Of a stretch of DNA of 64,000 nucleotides, positions 25,850-34,806 are shown one piece after another. The DNA comes from Bryobacterales bacterium F-183 (lineage in GTDB: Bacteria > Acidobacteriota > Terriglobia > Bryobacterales > Bryobacteraceae): NCBI GenBank assembly GCA_016865505.2, contig AP025252.1:3410001-3474000 (forward strand). The letters run 5' to 3'. Position 1 is the stretch's first letter. Each line of letters opens with the position of its first letter. The notes beneath the pieces are model-generated. The model saw nothing but the letters and a program-made list of their open reading frames with translations. It searched no databases and had not been told where the DNA came from. A program made the translations under genes and the position numbers.

Positions 25850-26689
25850 CTACTTCGCAGGAAGCTCAAATGGGATCTCGTAAATTAGGCCTCGTAGCGG
25901 AACTCTTAAGACCACCTCTTTGGGGGCTGGCTTGCCAGCTTTGAAGTGCAGCTTCCCCACCGTGTTCTGTCGTTGAAAGAGGGTGTGCTCTCGAAGGGCG
26001 CTCGAGTTCACGTCCGCGGCCCTTTGCCTCTTCTCCGCAGCGCGTTCGTTAAGCGTCCGGGTAGCATTGGCTCTCGCTTCGACGTCGGGCACTTCGAAAG
26101 AATCACCTTTTGCGGTGTGGACCGTTGTGTTTGCGCCAGAGGCAGAAATCCCGAGGAAAAACTCTTCCCATGTACCTTTGAGAGCCTTGGCGGCAACCTT
26201 CTCAGGAGGGACGATTTCTAGAGTACGCGAATTGGCGCCGAGATCATGCAAGGTTATTTCGCTGGGCATGACGTCTAACTGCTTTTCATGCAGGTTGGCA
26301 ACTACGATGGTTGCGCTCACCATATCCTTCTGTCGTTCCATTGACGCGGCAAGGATGACCCCGTGGTCATCATTCAGGATGATCGCCCGGAATCGGCTGC
26401 CGCTCACCCAAATCTCTTTCGAAACGACGTCCTTATCGAGACCCCATACCCACCAGGAAACCTTGCCGTCTCGTGCGGCGAGAATCTTCGCCGCTGTTAT
26501 ATCGTCAGATATTCGCAGCGGATCTGCCGCTCTCAAGGTGCGGATTTGAGCGATTACCGGAAGCGCTATCGTTTGTGGTGAACGGAGAAGGGCGACAAGG
26601 GCAGCGTTCTTTGCTTCTAGTGACGTCGACTGATCTTGGCCGATGCATACGAACGACCCGCAAAAGGCCGCGAACAACAAATGCTTCAT
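25850..26689 (-). CDS. Exported protein of unknown function, cargo
   Basis: A 279-aa protein from ATG 26689, which starts a signal peptide (MKHLLFAAFCGSFVCIGQDQ). The mature part is mixed alpha/beta with no motif; the C-terminal stretch (LHFKAGKPAPKEVVLRVPLR) looks like a beta domain. Style and signal resemble host secreted proteins rather than phage genes. It is divergent from the integrase gene. Confidence 0.65.
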   Translation of the reverse strand: MKHLLFAAFCGSFVCIGQDQSTSLEAKNAALVALLRSPQTIALPVIAQIRTLRAADPLRISDDITAAKILAARDGKVSWWVWGLDKDVVSKEIWVSGSRFRAIILNDDHGVILAASMERQKDMVSATIVVANLHEKQLDVMPSEITLHDLGANSRTLEIVPPEKVAAKALKGTWEEFFLGISASGANTTVHTAKGDSFEVPDVEARANATRTLNERAAEKRQRAADVNSSALREHTLFQRQNTVGKLHFKAGKPAPKEVVLRVPLRGLIYEIPFELPAK

Positions 26690-26774
26690 GAACGTGTTTC
26701 CCGAAATGCTACCACGAGAGTCGAAACGCACTTCACTATAAATGTTCGATGCGTAGTACCTTGGGAAACGATAT

Positions 26775-27899
26775 ATGGCCGTATATCGACCCTCCTATAA
26801 AGACCCTAAAACGGGCGACACAAAGCAGTCCGCGGTGTGGTGGTACAACTTCACCTACGCCGGCAAGCGGATCCAGGAATCCAGCAAAAGCACCCGAAAA
26901 ACCGTCGCCGTTGAGGCCGAGAAGAAGCGCCGCCGCGAGCTCGAGCAAGGCTTCAATGCGATTAAGGACACGCGGAAGGAACGGATCAAGTCGATCGCGG
27001 AACTCGCTGACGACTACCTCGATGACTACCGCCTTCGGAATCCGCGGTCGATCGCATTTGCCGAATGGGCGGCCGGCCACGTGAAGCGCGTGCTCGGGAA
27101 AACCATGGTGGTCGACGTCACCGAAGAGACGATCGCGACGTACCAGCGCACCCGGCTAAAAGAGGGCGCCGCGGCGAAGAGCGTGAACATGGAAGTCACA
27201 ACGCTTCTGCGGTTGCTCGGCGACGCGGGCGATCTTCTACGCCTACGGATGAAGAGAAAGAAAACTCTCAAGCTCGCCGCCAACAATCGCGTTGCGAAGG
27301 CGTACAGCGAGGAAGAGAAAGCGGCCATGCTCGTAGAGGCGAAGCGCCGCCGGTCCCCTGCTATCTACCCGGCCCTGATGCTCGCGCTCAATGCGGGCAT
27401 GCGCGCGAGTGAGATCAAGGGCCTTCAGTGGGAACGCCTCGACCTTGCCGGCGAAATGGTGACCGTCGGCAAATCAAAAACGGATGCAGGCGAAGGGCGA
27501 ACCATTCCGCTCAATAGAGAAGCGCTGGAGGCCATGCGTGAGCATGAGGCCTGGTACCTGGAGAAGTTTGGCGAGACGCGGCCGGAGTGGTACGTGTTCC
27601 CATTCGGCAAGCCACAGCCTACCGATCCGACGAAGCCCATGGTGACGCTCAAAACTGTGTGGGGACTTGTTCGGGAGAAGGCAGGCGTAACGGGCCGCTG
27701 GCACGATAGCCGCCACACTTTCATCACTGAATTGGCCGAAAGCGGTGAGGCCTCGGACGAGACGATTCGAGACATCGCCGGCCACGTGAGCCCGCAAATG
27801 CTGAAGCACTACTCACACATTCGAATGGAAGCGAAGCGCCGCGCCGTGGCCGCTCTGAGTGGAAAACCGAAGAAGGAAAAAATCGAAGGAAAGAAGTAG
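26775..27899 (+). CDS. Tyrosine recombinase (integrase)
   Basis: A 374-aa phage-type integrase. The N-terminal part holds an arm-binding-type region (WWYNFTYAGKRIQESSKSTR) and a SAM-like core-binding domain (about 70-165). Catalytic residues: Arg210 (GMRASEIKGLQW), the Lys-bearing VGKSKTDAGEGR, His310-x-x-Arg313 (WHDSRH), His337 (IAGHVSPQ) and Tyr346 (KHYSHI). All are present, so it should be active. It lies about 80 bp from the tRNA-Asn 3' end, the usual arrangement for integration at attR. Confidence 0.95.
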   Translation: MAVYRPSYKDPKTGDTKQSAVWWYNFTYAGKRIQESSKSTRKTVAVEAEKKRRRELEQGFNAIKDTRKERIKSIAELADDYLDDYRLRNPRSIAFAEWAAGHVKRVLGKTMVVDVTEETIATYQRTRLKEGAAAKSVNMEVTTLLRLLGDAGDLLRLRMKRKKTLKLAANNRVAKAYSEEEKAAMLVEAKRRRSPAIYPALMLALNAGMRASEIKGLQWERLDLAGEMVTVGKSKTDAGEGRTIPLNREALEAMREHEAWYLEKFGETRPEWYVFPFGKPQPTDPTKPMVTLKTVWGLVREKAGVTGRWHDSRHTFITELAESGEASDETIRDIAGHVSPQMLKHYSHIRMEAKRRAVAALSGKPKKEKIEGKK

Positions 27900-27924
27900 A
27901 GCCCAATCGGTGCTACTAAAGAAG

Positions 27925-27945
27925 TCGCTAAAGTGACTTTAGTGA
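27925..27945. promoter_or_regulatory. Right-end candidate integrase arm site
   Basis: TCGCTAAAGTGA (27925-27936) overlaps an inverted near-copy (TGACTTTAGTGA, 27934-27945). The same motif lies at 7689 and 7757 inside the left end. Possible arm-type binding sites; also close enough to the integrase stop to be read through. Confidence 0.5.
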
Positions 27946-27962
27946 TCTGCTGAGCGAAACGG

Positions 27963-28025
27963 ATAAGTGGTTTGTTTTGTTGGCTCCTCGGGTAGGATTC
28001 GAACCTACAACCCTCCGGTTAACAG
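27963..28025. repeat. Right attachment site (attR)
   Basis: The copy of the 63-bp repeat that keeps the tRNA-Asn gene whole. The perfect core is 27979-28025. Confidence 0.92.
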
Positions 28026-28055
28026 CCGGATGCTCTACCGTTGAGCTACCGAGGA
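27981..28055 (-). tRNA. tRNA-Asn (GTT)
   Basis: 75 nt including an encoded CCA. The acceptor pairs TCCTCGG with CCGAGGA, with discriminator G. The D-arm has AGCTCAACGGTAGAGC, the anticodon loop CTGTTAA reads GTT, and the T-arm has GGTTCGAATCC. The 3' part is duplicated at attL. Confidence 0.97.
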
Positions 28056-28099
28056 ATCTTGGTGGTGGGTGGTTACTGCGACTGCTTGACTACCTCCAC

Positions 28100-28129
28100 A
28101 TTACACCAAACCCCGCCGCGGCCTGTCAA
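28100..28129 (-). promoter_or_regulatory. Sigma-70-type promoter of tRNA-Asn
   Basis: On the minus strand TTGACA (28129-28124) and TGTAAT (28105-28100) are 18 bp apart, 45 bp upstream of the tRNA 5' end. Confidence 0.7.
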
Positions 28130-28160
28130 CAAAGTGCAGCCGAAAACTCATGGTGATAGA

Positions 28161-29519
28161 ATGCCGCCCATGGCGCTTCTCACTAGACGGTCCCTGTTGG
28201 CTGCCAGTGCCTATTCCTATGGCAGGATTCTTGGCGCAAATGACAGGATCCAGGTTGGATTCATCGGCTACGGCCTCATCGGCGCACAGCACGTGCACGA
28301 CTTCAAAAATCAGCGGGATTGCGATCTTGCTGCCATGAGCGACGCGTATCAGCCTCGCATGGAGGAAGGCATCCAGGCTTGTGGCGGCAAGGCTCGCGGA
28401 TATCGCGACTTCCGCAAGCTTTTGGACGACAAAGATCTGCAGGCTGTGGTCGTGTCTACTCCGGATCACTGGCACGCCATGATGTCGATTATGGCTTGTG
28501 CGGCGGGCAAGGACGTCTATGTCGAGAAGCCGATGACGCTCTTCGTCCGTGAAGGCGAGTGGATGACCAAGGCGGCGCGAAAGTACAAGCGCGTGGTGCA
28601 GTGCGGCACGCAGCAGCGCAGCGGACGCCACTATCAAAAAGCCAAACAGCTGATCCAGCAGGGCTACATCGGCAAGGTTCATTCGATCCGCATGTCGTCG
28701 TTCCGGAACGTGATGCCCGGGTTCGGGTCGCCACCGGACGGCGCGGCGCCGGCGGACTTCGACTACGACATGTGGCTTGGTCCTGCGCCGAAGCGGCCGT
28801 TCAACCCGCATCGCGGAATCTACCATTTCCGCTGGTACTGGGATTATTCCGGCGGACAGATGACCAATCTGGGGGCGCACTCGATCGACATCGCGCAATG
28901 GTACATGGGCGTGAAGGGCCCGAAGGGTGTGTCGTCGTTCGGCGGACGCCTGGTGATCGATGAATCGGGCGAGACGCCGGATACGCAGGACGCGATTTAC
29001 GACTACGGCAACTTCACCACCACTTGGTCGCATCGCGAAGCCAATCAGGGGCGGCGCGCGCCCGGGACGTTCGGTCTGGAGTTCCACGGAACAAAGGGCA
29101 CGTTGGGTGTGAGCCGTGGCGGGTACGAGGTGTATTCGGACATGAAGTCTGACCCGGCTAACCTGATCCCGCGGTTCCAAGGGCAGACAGCAGGTGGACC
29201 CCGGCGTTCGGAGTTCAAGCCCACGCCTTGGGTGGAAAACATCAAGGAACCGGGGGACTCGAACGAGCAATTTGATCTGCATGTCCGCAACTTTTTGGAC
29301 TGCATCCGGTCCCGGCAGCGGACCGTCGCCGATGTGGAAGACGGGCATCAGACGGCTGTCGCCTGCCACTTGGCAAACATCTCATTACGGCTCGGCGGGC
29401 GCAAGCTGACCTGGGATCCGGAAAAGAACACGATCGTTGGAGATAAAGAAGCGGCTGCGTATCTTGAACGGCCATACCGCAAGCCTTGGGATCAGGTGTT
29501 GAGGAGCTTCAACCTGTGA
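28161..29519 (+). CDS. Gfo/Idh/MocA-family oxidoreductase with Tat-like leader
   Basis: A 452-aa protein; starts at 28161 or 28170 both keep the leader TRRSLLAASAYSYGRILGAN. The Rossmann motif is VGFIGYGLIG, followed by STPDHWHA and the catalytic-region motif VEKPMTL. The C-terminal domain has YHFRWYWDYSGGQMTNLGAH. It would oxidise or reduce a sugar derivative with NAD(P), after export if the leader works. It begins a cluster of sugar-type genes. The longer frame back to 28041 overlaps the tRNA and is rejected. Confidence 0.88.
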   Translation: MPPMALLTRRSLLAASAYSYGRILGANDRIQVGFIGYGLIGAQHVHDFKNQRDCDLAAMSDAYQPRMEEGIQACGGKARGYRDFRKLLDDKDLQAVVVSTPDHWHAMMSIMACAAGKDVYVEKPMTLFVREGEWMTKAARKYKRVVQCGTQQRSGRHYQKAKQLIQQGYIGKVHSIRMSSFRNVMPGFGSPPDGAAPADFDYDMWLGPAPKRPFNPHRGIYHFRWYWDYSGGQMTNLGAHSIDIAQWYMGVKGPKGVSSFGGRLVIDESGETPDTQDAIYDYGNFTTTWSHREANQGRRAPGTFGLEFHGTKGTLGVSRGGYEVYSDMKSDPANLIPRFQGQTAGGPRRSEFKPTPWVENIKEPGDSNEQFDLHVRNFLDCIRSRQRTVADVEDGHQTAVACHLANISLRLGGRKLTWDPEKNTIVGDKEAAAYLERPYRKPWDQVLRSFNL

Positions 29520-30520
29520 TGAACCGGCGGAGCTTTGTCGCTGCTGCGGCGGGAGCATCGATGGCGTACGCGGCTGCGGGTCCTAAGACCAAGATGGGGG
29601 TGGCGGCTACCTGCTATCTGACCGTCGCACGGCCGCGGGATACGCTGGCGTTTCTGGAGCAGCAGGCGGCAAACGGCGCAGGCGGCATCCAGATGCAGTT
29701 GTCGTCGCTCGAGCCCGAGTACTTGAAGAAGCTGCGGAGCCGGGCCGAGCAGCTTGGCATGTACCTGGAAGTGATGGGTCCTTTGCCGGGGGCGGATGAT
29801 ACGCAGTTTCGCAAGATCATCGCGGCCGCCAAAGAAGTGGGGGCGCAGTGTATTCGGTGCGGATGTCTGAGCGGGCGCCGGTACGAGACATTCGATACCG
29901 CCGAGAAGTGGAAGGCGTTTGTCGACAACTCGCGGAGTTCGCTGGTGCGGGCGGCGTCCATTGTGGAGAAAGAGAAGTTCCCGCTGGGCCTTGAGAATCA
30001 CAAGGACTGGACCAACGATGAGATGGTGGCGCTGATGAAGCAGTTTTCGAGCGAGTACTTTGGCGTGTGCCTGGACACGGGCAACAACATCTCTCTGCTC
30101 GATGACGCGAACGACACCATCGACGCGCTGCTGCCGTACGTGATGACCACCCATATTAAGGACATGGGTGTGAAGGAGTACGAAGACGGGTTCCTGATGA
30201 GCGAAGTGCTGTTTGGCGACGGGTTTTTGGACATCCCGAAGGTGGTGGCCAAGATCCGGCAGGCTCGGCCGAAGGCGAACATCATTTTGGAGGTGATCAC
30301 GCGGGACCCGCTGAAGGTTCCATGTCTCACCCCGAAGTACTGGACTACCTTCCATAACCGTAGCGGTGAAGTACTGGCACGGAGCCTGCGGTCCACCCGC
30401 CAGATGGGCAAGAAGGACCTGCCGTACATCAGTCAGCTCAGCAAAGAGGAGCAGTTGCAGGTGGAAAACCGCAATGTACAGCTGTGCCTGGACTATGCGG
30501 CGGCCAAGATCGCGATCTAA
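29519..30520 (+). CDS. Xylose-isomerase-like TIM-barrel protein (sugar isomerase/epimerase type)
   Basis: A 333-aa protein with a Tat-like leader (MNRRSFVAAAAGASMAYAAA). Barrel strands carry the usual metal ligands: GLENHKDW (Glu), CLDTGNN (Asp) and THIKDMG (His). It probably isomerises or epimerises a keto sugar supplied by the oxidoreductase before it. The start codon overlaps the preceding stop by one base (TGATG), so they form one operon. Confidence 0.83.
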   Translation: MNRRSFVAAAAGASMAYAAAGPKTKMGVAATCYLTVARPRDTLAFLEQQAANGAGGIQMQLSSLEPEYLKKLRSRAEQLGMYLEVMGPLPGADDTQFRKIIAAAKEVGAQCIRCGCLSGRRYETFDTAEKWKAFVDNSRSSLVRAASIVEKEKFPLGLENHKDWTNDEMVALMKQFSSEYFGVCLDTGNNISLLDDANDTIDALLPYVMTTHIKDMGVKEYEDGFLMSEVLFGDGFLDIPKVVAKIRQARPKANIILEVITRDPLKVPCLTPKYWTTFHNRSGEVLARSLRSTRQMGKKDLPYISQLSKEEQLQVENRNVQLCLDYAAAKIAI

Positions 30521-30626
30521 GTAATCAAAGATTCACTCAGACCGCAAAACTTTCTTCACAGAATGTGTTTGGAATGGGAGAATAGCTTGTACGTAAAGTT
30601 TGCAAAAGGCTATCTCCCAAACCTTT

Positions 30627-32582
30627 ATGTTCCGCCCAAGAATCTGCACCACCTTCCTAGCCCTGGCGCTTGCCGCCTACGGGCAAACCGAGGAACAAAT
30701 CCACAAGATGGCTCGCGCTACGACGGGGGCCACGAACGCCGAAGACGCCGATTGTGCGTTCTTTACGTCCGGCCGCCGGAAGCCCACCGCAAAGGACGAC
30801 TTTGGGAAGGGTCGCCTGGCTGCCGAGATCGGCAAGCAGTTGGCGCAGCCGGATTTTGCGCCGGCCGCCGCCCGCAGCCTGTCCTCCGCGACGCTTGCCG
30901 ATGGGGCGAATGGCCTGATCGACAAGTGGATCTTTGCCAAGCTGCAGGCGGAGAACGTCAAGCCTGCGGAGAAGATCAATGATTATGAGTTCATCCGGCG
31001 CGCGTCGCTCGATCTGACCGGACGCATCCCGGTGCGGGAGCGCGTGGAAAGCTTTGTCGCTGACAAGAGCGCGGACAAACGGCAGAAGCTGGTGGATGAG
31101 TTGCTGGCGAGTCCGCTGTGGGTGGACAAGTGGACGTACTACTTTGGCGACCGCCTGAAGAACACCCGGCAGATGAATTCCACGGGTACGCTGCGTGCGA
31201 CGTACGGCCGCGATGCGTTCAACCAGTGGATTCGCGAGAGCCTGCAATCCGACAAGGGCTGGGACGCGATGACTCGCGAGTTGATTGCGGGCCGCGGCGA
31301 TAACAGCTGGGAGCAGGGCAACATCAACTGGCTGGTGGGCGGGCGCGTCACCGGTGGGCCGAACAACGACATTTGGGATCAGCAGGCGGCGAACATCGCG
31401 GAAACCTTCCTGGGCATCACGTACGCCAACTGCATCCTGTGCCATAACGGCGCGTATCACCTGGATACGTTGAGCCTGTGGGGAGGCCGTGCGACACGCA
31501 CACAGATGTGGGGCATGGCGGCGTTCCTGTCGCGTACAACGATGGCCCGGAGCCCTGATGTGAATGGGGTCCAGAACCTTTATTACTGGCGCCTGGTGGA
31601 CAACCCCAACGCGGCGAGCTATCCCCTAGGGTCGACGACCGGCAACCGTCCGGCGCGCACGATTGTCAACAACGTGCGGAATGTCGCGCCGGTGTATCCG
31701 TTTAGCGGGCGTGGTCCGAATCCGGGCGAGCCGTACCGCGATGCTTTGGCTCGCGAGGTAACGTCTGACCCGCAGTTTGCGCGGGCGGCGGTGAACTACA
31801 TCTGGAAAGAGTTCTTTGGCCGCGGGATTGTCGATCCGGTAAACCAGTTCGATATCGCGCGTCTGGATCCGGAGAATCCTCCGACCGATTGCCCGCCGGA
31901 GTCGCCCTGCACGTTGCAGCCGTCGCATCCGGAGTTGCTGCGCGATCTGGCGCGGGACTTTGCGGCGAATGGGTATCAACTGAAAGACCTGATGCGGAAG
32001 ATCGTGAATTCGGAAGCGTATCAGTTGTCGTCCCGGTATAGCGGCACGTGGGAGCCGAGGTACGAGGCGCTATTCGCGCGGCACCTGCCGCGGCGGTTGT
32101 GGGGTGAGGAACTGGCCGATTCGATGGTGCTGGCCAGCAACATCCCCAATCAGTATGCGTACCAGTTGGACGCGGAGACTCGCGTAACCAAGGATTGGGC
32201 GATGCAAATGCCGGAACCCAACACGAGCGGCGCGTTTGTGGCGGCGTTCCTGCCGGGCAATCGTGACGATGAAGAGCGGCGTGACGATGGGGCCGTGCAG
32301 CAGGGGTTGAACCTGATGAACAGCGGGTTTGCCATCAACCGGCTGCGGGCTACGGGTACGGGGTCCACGGCATCGCTGATTCAGCAGTTGATCCTGCAGG
32401 AGTCCACCGATGACGGGCTGGTGAACCGGATGTACATGAGCGTGTTGAGCCGTCCGCCAAGCAGTGAGGAACGGGCTGCTTCTTTGCGGTACATGCAGAC
32501 GGGTACGGGCAATCGTTCGGCGAGAGCGAGTTCGCTGCTGTGGGCGCTGTTCAACAAGGTCGATTTCATCTACAACTACTAG
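30627..32582 (+). CDS. DUF1549/DUF1553 protein with CxxCH motif
   Basis: A 651-aa exported protein (leader MFRPRICTTFLALALAAYGQ, which fixes ATG 30627). The DUF1549 part includes LIDKWIFAKLQAENVKPAEK and FIRRASLDLTGRIP; CILCH at residues 269-273 may bind haem or metal. The DUF1553 part follows from about residue 370 (REVTSDPQFARAAVNYIWKE) and ends with SVLSRPPSSEERAASLRYMQ. These proteins pair with DUF1501 proteins and are thought to act in polysaccharide-related breakdown; the reaction is unknown. A DUF1501 gene follows 15 nt later. Confidence 0.88.
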   Translation: MFRPRICTTFLALALAAYGQTEEQIHKMARATTGATNAEDADCAFFTSGRRKPTAKDDFGKGRLAAEIGKQLAQPDFAPAAARSLSSATLADGANGLIDKWIFAKLQAENVKPAEKINDYEFIRRASLDLTGRIPVRERVESFVADKSADKRQKLVDELLASPLWVDKWTYYFGDRLKNTRQMNSTGTLRATYGRDAFNQWIRESLQSDKGWDAMTRELIAGRGDNSWEQGNINWLVGGRVTGGPNNDIWDQQAANIAETFLGITYANCILCHNGAYHLDTLSLWGGRATRTQMWGMAAFLSRTTMARSPDVNGVQNLYYWRLVDNPNAASYPLGSTTGNRPARTIVNNVRNVAPVYPFSGRGPNPGEPYRDALAREVTSDPQFARAAVNYIWKEFFGRGIVDPVNQFDIARLDPENPPTDCPPESPCTLQPSHPELLRDLARDFAANGYQLKDLMRKIVNSEAYQLSSRYSGTWEPRYEALFARHLPRRLWGEELADSMVLASNIPNQYAYQLDAETRVTKDWAMQMPEPNTSGAFVAAFLPGNRDDEERRDDGAVQQGLNLMNSGFAINRLRATGTGSTASLIQQLILQESTDDGLVNRMYMSVLSRPPSSEERAASLRYMQTGTGNRSARASSLLWALFNKVDFIYNY

Positions 32583-32597
32583 GAGGAACCTGCCATC

Positions 32598-34007
32598 ATG
32601 ACTGAGAAACAAAGACTGGAACAGGCTCTCCTCAAAGGGGCCGCGGCACCTCGCAAGGCGTTCTTCAGCCGTCCGCACTGGACGCGGCGGCAGTTTTTTG
32701 GGTTGGGCGCAGCGGGCGTGACCGGTGCGGTGCTGGCCGGACGTCCGGCCGCAGGGGCCCAGGTGACGTCGCTTGGCGCCAAGACCAAAGGTACGGCCAA
32801 GAACGTCATCTTCATCCTGCTGGCCGGTGCGCCGAGCCACACCGATACGTTCGACTTCAAGATGATCGAAGGTACGACGCCGGCGGCCGCGAAGCCTGAG
32901 ACGATCAAGGGTTTGCTGTGGCCGACGGGTATCCTGCCGAAGCTGGGGTCGCAGTTAGATGACTTCGCGATTGTACGGTCTGTACGGGCTCGCGCACTGG
33001 TTCACTCGTTGGGCCAGACGTGGGTGCAGATTGGGCGGAGTCCGGCAGCGGTGCTGGGCGATGTGGCGCCGAACATCGGGTCGATCGTCGCGCTGGAAAA
33101 GACTCCGGATCGTACGCCGCAGAATGTATTTCCGACGTTTTTGGCGCTGAACTCCGCGAGCGCCATCGGGCCGGGGTATTTTGATTCGAAGTTCGCGCCG
33201 TTCAAGACCACGCCGACGGCCAGCGGGCTTGCGAATACGACGCATTCGGGCGGTGAGGCGCTGTTCAACGAACGCTGGAGCCTGCTGCATCAGGTGGATG
33301 ACCCGCTGCGGACATCGTCGCCGCTGGGCAAGGATGTGGAAGATATGGACGGCTTTTATGCCGCTGCGCGCGGGCTGATGTACAACCCGCTAGTGGATAA
33401 GGCCTTCCGGTACTCGAACGAAGACAGCGTACGGTACGGCGGCAATGGGTTTGGCAATGCTTGTCTCACGGCGAAGCAGGTGCTGGAAGCCAACGGCGGT
33501 ACGCGGTTTGTGCAGATCACGCTCGGCGGTTGGGACATGCACAACAACATTTACGGCACCAATGGCAATGTGAACAGCACCGGCATCTTTCCGCTGGGCA
33601 ACATTCTCGATGCCGGCATGTCCGCGCTGCTGGCCGATCTGAAGGCGACCGGGTTGCTGGAAGAGACGTTGGTGGTAGCAGTGGGCGAGTTTGGCCGTAC
33701 GGTTGGACGCATCACGGCGGCGGGCGGCCGCGACCACTTCCCGCAGCAGTTTGCGGTGTTTGCGGGCGCTGGTGTGAAGGGCGGCCGGGCGCTGGGCCAG
33801 ACCGATCCCACAGGGTCGTTTAGCGTGGCGACCGGTTGGCATCGCGATCGCGACATTGAGCCGGCCGACATTGAAGCGACGATTCTTTCGGCGATGGGCA
33901 TCGACTGGACGACGACGCGGCACGACGATCCCTTGGGCCGCGGGTTCGAGTACGTGCCTGGCGCGAAGGACGATTTGTACGGTCCGATCGACGCGCTCTG
34001 GGCGTAG
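32598..34007 (+). CDS. DUF1501 protein with Tat signal
   Basis: A 469-aa protein with a twin-Arg leader (TRRQFFGLGAAGVTGAVLAG, starting at about residue 29). The DUF1501 domain, related to alkaline-phosphatase/sulfatase folds, opens with NVIFILLAGAPSHTDTFDFK and contains LGGWDMHNN, VVAVGEFGRT and GRDHFPQQF, which supply metal-type ligands. GGAGG precedes the start. It is the standard partner of the DUF1549/DUF1553 gene just upstream and is probably exported folded. Confidence 0.88.
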   Translation: MTEKQRLEQALLKGAAAPRKAFFSRPHWTRRQFFGLGAAGVTGAVLAGRPAAGAQVTSLGAKTKGTAKNVIFILLAGAPSHTDTFDFKMIEGTTPAAAKPETIKGLLWPTGILPKLGSQLDDFAIVRSVRARALVHSLGQTWVQIGRSPAAVLGDVAPNIGSIVALEKTPDRTPQNVFPTFLALNSASAIGPGYFDSKFAPFKTTPTASGLANTTHSGGEALFNERWSLLHQVDDPLRTSSPLGKDVEDMDGFYAAARGLMYNPLVDKAFRYSNEDSVRYGGNGFGNACLTAKQVLEANGGTRFVQITLGGWDMHNNIYGTNGNVNSTGIFPLGNILDAGMSALLADLKATGLLEETLVVAVGEFGRTVGRITAAGGRDHFPQQFAVFAGAGVKGGRALGQTDPTGSFSVATGWHRDRDIEPADIEATILSAMGIDWTTTRHDDPLGRGFEYVPGAKDDLYGPIDALWA

Positions 34008-34026
34008 TGTGTAAGGCGCCGGGCCC

Positions 34027-34806
34027 ATGTTGGCCTATGATATGGAGATGCGACTCGGCGCCGTTACCTACAACGTCTGTAAGGATTGGGATCTCGAAAC
34101 TCTCATCACCAAACTGGAAGAAGCTCGCTTTGAAGCGGTAGAGCTTCGGACCACGCATAAGCACGGCGTTGAGATCACGCTGAATGCGGACGAGCGCCGG
34201 AAGGTTGCGGAGCGCTTTGCACGGTCGAAGGTACGGCTGCTGTCGTACGGTACGACGTGCGAGTTCCACTCGCCGGATCCGGCTGTGCGTAAGAAGAATG
34301 TGGACGAGGCGAAGCAGTGGATCGACCTCGCGCACGACACGGGAGCCTGGGGTATCAAGGTACGGCCGAACGGGTACCCCAAGGAACTGTCGAAAGAAGA
34401 AACCAACAAGAACATCGCGGCGTGCCTGCGCGAGCTTGGCGACTTTGGGGTCGGCAAGGGCGTGGAGATCTGGGTGGAAGTGCATGGCGCAGTGACCCAG
34501 GAGCCGCCAAACATGGCCGCGATTATGCGTGCCACCAATCACAAGAATGTTGGCTTGTGTTGGAATTCGAATCCTACCGATGTTATCAAAGGCAGCGTGG
34601 CGCAGAACTTCAATCTGCTGAAGCCGTGGATCAAGCACTGCCACATCAATGAGTTGAGTTCGGCGTACCCGTGGCGAGAGTTGTTTACGCTGCTGCGGAA
34701 GGCCAATTATGAGCGGTACACCCTGTGCGAATGTGCCGAAAGCAAGGAACCGGAACGCTTCCTGCGCTTTTATCGAGCGCTTTGGACGGAGTTGAATCGC
34801 GCGTGA
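34027..34806 (+). CDS. Xylose-isomerase-like TIM-barrel protein
   Basis: A 259-aa protein without a signal peptide; ATG 34042 or 34048 is equally possible and would begin directly at the barrel (RLGAVTYNVCKDW). Metal-site motifs include ELRTTHKHG, WVEVHGAV, GLCWNSNPTD and KHCHINELS. Probably a cytoplasmic sugar isomerase or epimerase. Its stop overlaps the GTG of the carboxypeptidase gene. Confidence 0.8.
   Translation: MLAYDMEMRLGAVTYNVCKDWDLETLITKLEEARFEAVELRTTHKHGVEITLNADERRKVAERFARSKVRLLSYGTTCEFHSPDPAVRKKNVDEAKQWIDLAHDTGAWGIKVRPNGYPKELSKEETNKNIAACLRELGDFGVGKGVEIWVEVHGAVTQEPPNMAAIMRATNHKNVGLCWNSNPTDVIKGSVAQNFNLLKPWIKHCHINELSSAYPWRELFTLLRKANYERYTLCECAESKEPERFLRFYRALWTELNRA

Larger units (their letters stand above)
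7573..28025. mobile_element. tRNA-Asn-integrated prophage- or satellite-like element, about 20.4 kb
   Basis: Bounded by direct repeats that include the 3' part of tRNA-Asn, with a tyrosine integrase gene ending about 80 bp from the intact tRNA. Contents: AlpA-like regulator, HTH replication-type protein, Nu1-like small terminase, tape-measure protein and many small genes on the minus strand, with cargo genes elsewhere. Large terminase, portal, capsid, protease, baseplate and lysis genes were not found. This indicates a decayed prophage or a satellite that depends on a helper phage. Confidence 0.88.

Noticed and set aside
7573-28025. Complete prophage
   Set aside because: No large terminase, portal, capsid, baseplate or lysis gene could be found on either strand.
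28101-29369. 422-codon open frame on the minus strand
   Set aside because: Antisense to the Gfo/Idh/MocA gene and reaches into the tRNA promoter.
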